The notes under the pieces: model-generated
Databases searched by the model: none
Seen by the model: the letters and a program-made list of their open reading frames with translations, nothing else
What the model was told of the DNA's origin: nothing
Shown here: positions 63,280 to 64,000 of the stretch, one piece after another
Position numbering within the stretch: position 1 is the stretch's first letter
Layout of the letters: every line of letters begins with the position of its first letter
Position numbers and translations under genes: made by a program
Source: Heliopora coerulea
Taxonomy: Eukaryota; Cnidaria; Anthozoa; Scleralcyonacea; Helioporidae
Direction: 5' to 3'
DNA: 64,000 bases
Assembly: GCA_030142905.1 (NCBI GenBank)
Contig: JASJOG010000161.1
Span: 496,001-560,000, forward strand

Positions 63280-64000
63280 TTGTGAATTAGTCGTTTGTAA
63301 GGTCCCGGTAATTGTTGTGATCGGTTTAATGGATTTTGTTCTAAGTTCGTATACCAGCTTTCTAGTGTAAGTCGCTGTTTGTAGCTGGTGTTGTACGTAA
63401 TGCGTTTTGCCGATTCCCAGTCAATGTTGTGTTTGGTTTGTCGGTGGTGTTCGGCAATGTGGTTGGTTTTGTCTATGTTTTTTGTCGCTCGTTTGTGTTC
63501 TGTGAGTCGTATATTTAAGTTTCTGCCAGTCTCACCTATATAAGAGGCTTGGCAGTCGGAGCAATTAATTTTGAAAACTGCACCTTGTCTTTCGTGTGGT
63601 TGTTCTCTGTCCTTAACGTTAGTCAGTTCATGTCGTAAAGTTGTGATCGGTTTGTGCGCTACTCGTATGTTGTATGGTCGTAAGATACGCGAGATAAATC
63701 TCAGACGTACCTTTTATGTAGGGTATCGTTGCTGTAGTTGTTGTCGGACTGTTCTTTTCGTCGCGTTCATTGTCTTTGTAAGTGTTAAGTTTGATGAAGT
63801 CAGAGTTATAGTTGTTTTTGTGGAAAACGTATTGTAAGTAGTCATTTTCTCGGCGTAGAGCGTCGGGTGAGTTACAAATGAGTTGTGCGCGTTTCGCCAA
63901 TGTTTTGATGGTGGTAGCTTTGTGTGAGGTTGGATTGTACGATGATTGGTCCAGTAGTCTGTCAGTATGCGTTGGTTTCCTGTAGACAGTGGTCTGTAGT
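63280..64000 (-). pseudogene. Penelope-like element copy 6, RT end and GIY-YIG endonuclease, cut by window edge
   Basis: Minus strand from the window edge: VYRKPTHTDRLLD and TIKTLAKRAQLICNSPDALR (RT C-terminal region; open frame 63900-63628). After a frameshift near 63628 comes the endonuclease FKINCSDCQASYIGETGRNL (about 63510-63580) with RLTEHKRATKNIDKTNHIAEHH. A C-terminal block RLTLESWYTNLEQNPLNRSQ ends near 63290. This lineage differs from copies 2-4 and 5. Its hammerhead motif follows at 63053. Confidence 0.8.

Overview
This window looks like animal nuclear DNA, most likely from an anthozoan cnidarian (coral or sea anemone). The evidence is moderate A+T content, spliceosomal exons with consensus splice sites, an IRE1-like kinase of a kind known to be expanded in corals, and dense Penelope-like, BEL/Pao, CR1, pogo, Tc1 and Maverick/Polinton elements. 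The species call is an inference. No rRNA, tRNA or CRISPR array was seen.

Layout. 1-15,100 is a nest of transposable elements: a CR1-type LINE with a deletion in its RT, a 1.3 kb long-inverted-repeat element, a near-perfect 79-bp palindrome, pieces of four Penelope-like elements (PLEs) with hammerhead-ribozyme motifs, an intact pogo/Tigger transposon and an almost intact Tc1 transposon. The last two sit in TA microsatellites. 16,650-17,835 is a hAT-type non-autonomous element. 19,093-25,837 is a decayed BEL/Pao LTR retrotransposon. 25,940-36,500 is mostly anonymous intron DNA with small MITEs and one 284-bp hammerhead-bearing insertion flanked by a 14-bp direct repeat.

36,506-52,843 is the most interesting feature: a 16.3-kb Maverick/Polinton (adintovirus-like) element with terminal inverted repeats of about 0.3 kb. 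It encodes protein-primed DNA polymerase B, a double-jelly-roll major capsid protein, an FtsK/HerA-type packaging ATPase, a truncated retroviral-type integrase with chromodomain, a PD-(D/E)XK (VRR-NUC-like) nuclease, several small membrane proteins, a predicted N-myristoylated protein, and a fiber-like protein made of phage-tail-fiber-type repeats plus a lectin-like head. Genes run inward from both ends. Almost every gene starts at a TATAAATAAATG-like junction. PolB, capsid, ATPase, integrase and fiber genes carry stops, frameshifts or lost catalytic residues, so this copy is a fossil. Several small genes remain open.

The element appears to lie in a roughly 27.8-kb intron of a host gene. Three exons read from the sequence (18,175-18,252; 27,241-27,270; 55,044-55,943) share one frame through phase-1 junctions and lead into an IRE1-like kinase domain. 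In that domain the DFG aspartate is Asn, so it may be a pseudokinase. The BEL element lies in the preceding intron of about 9 kb. 55,984-64,000 holds LINE remnants, an inverted-repeat element, a PLE flanked by about 0.45-kb inverted repeats, a second hAT MITE, a fragment of another Polinton-type PolB, and a PLE running off the window end.
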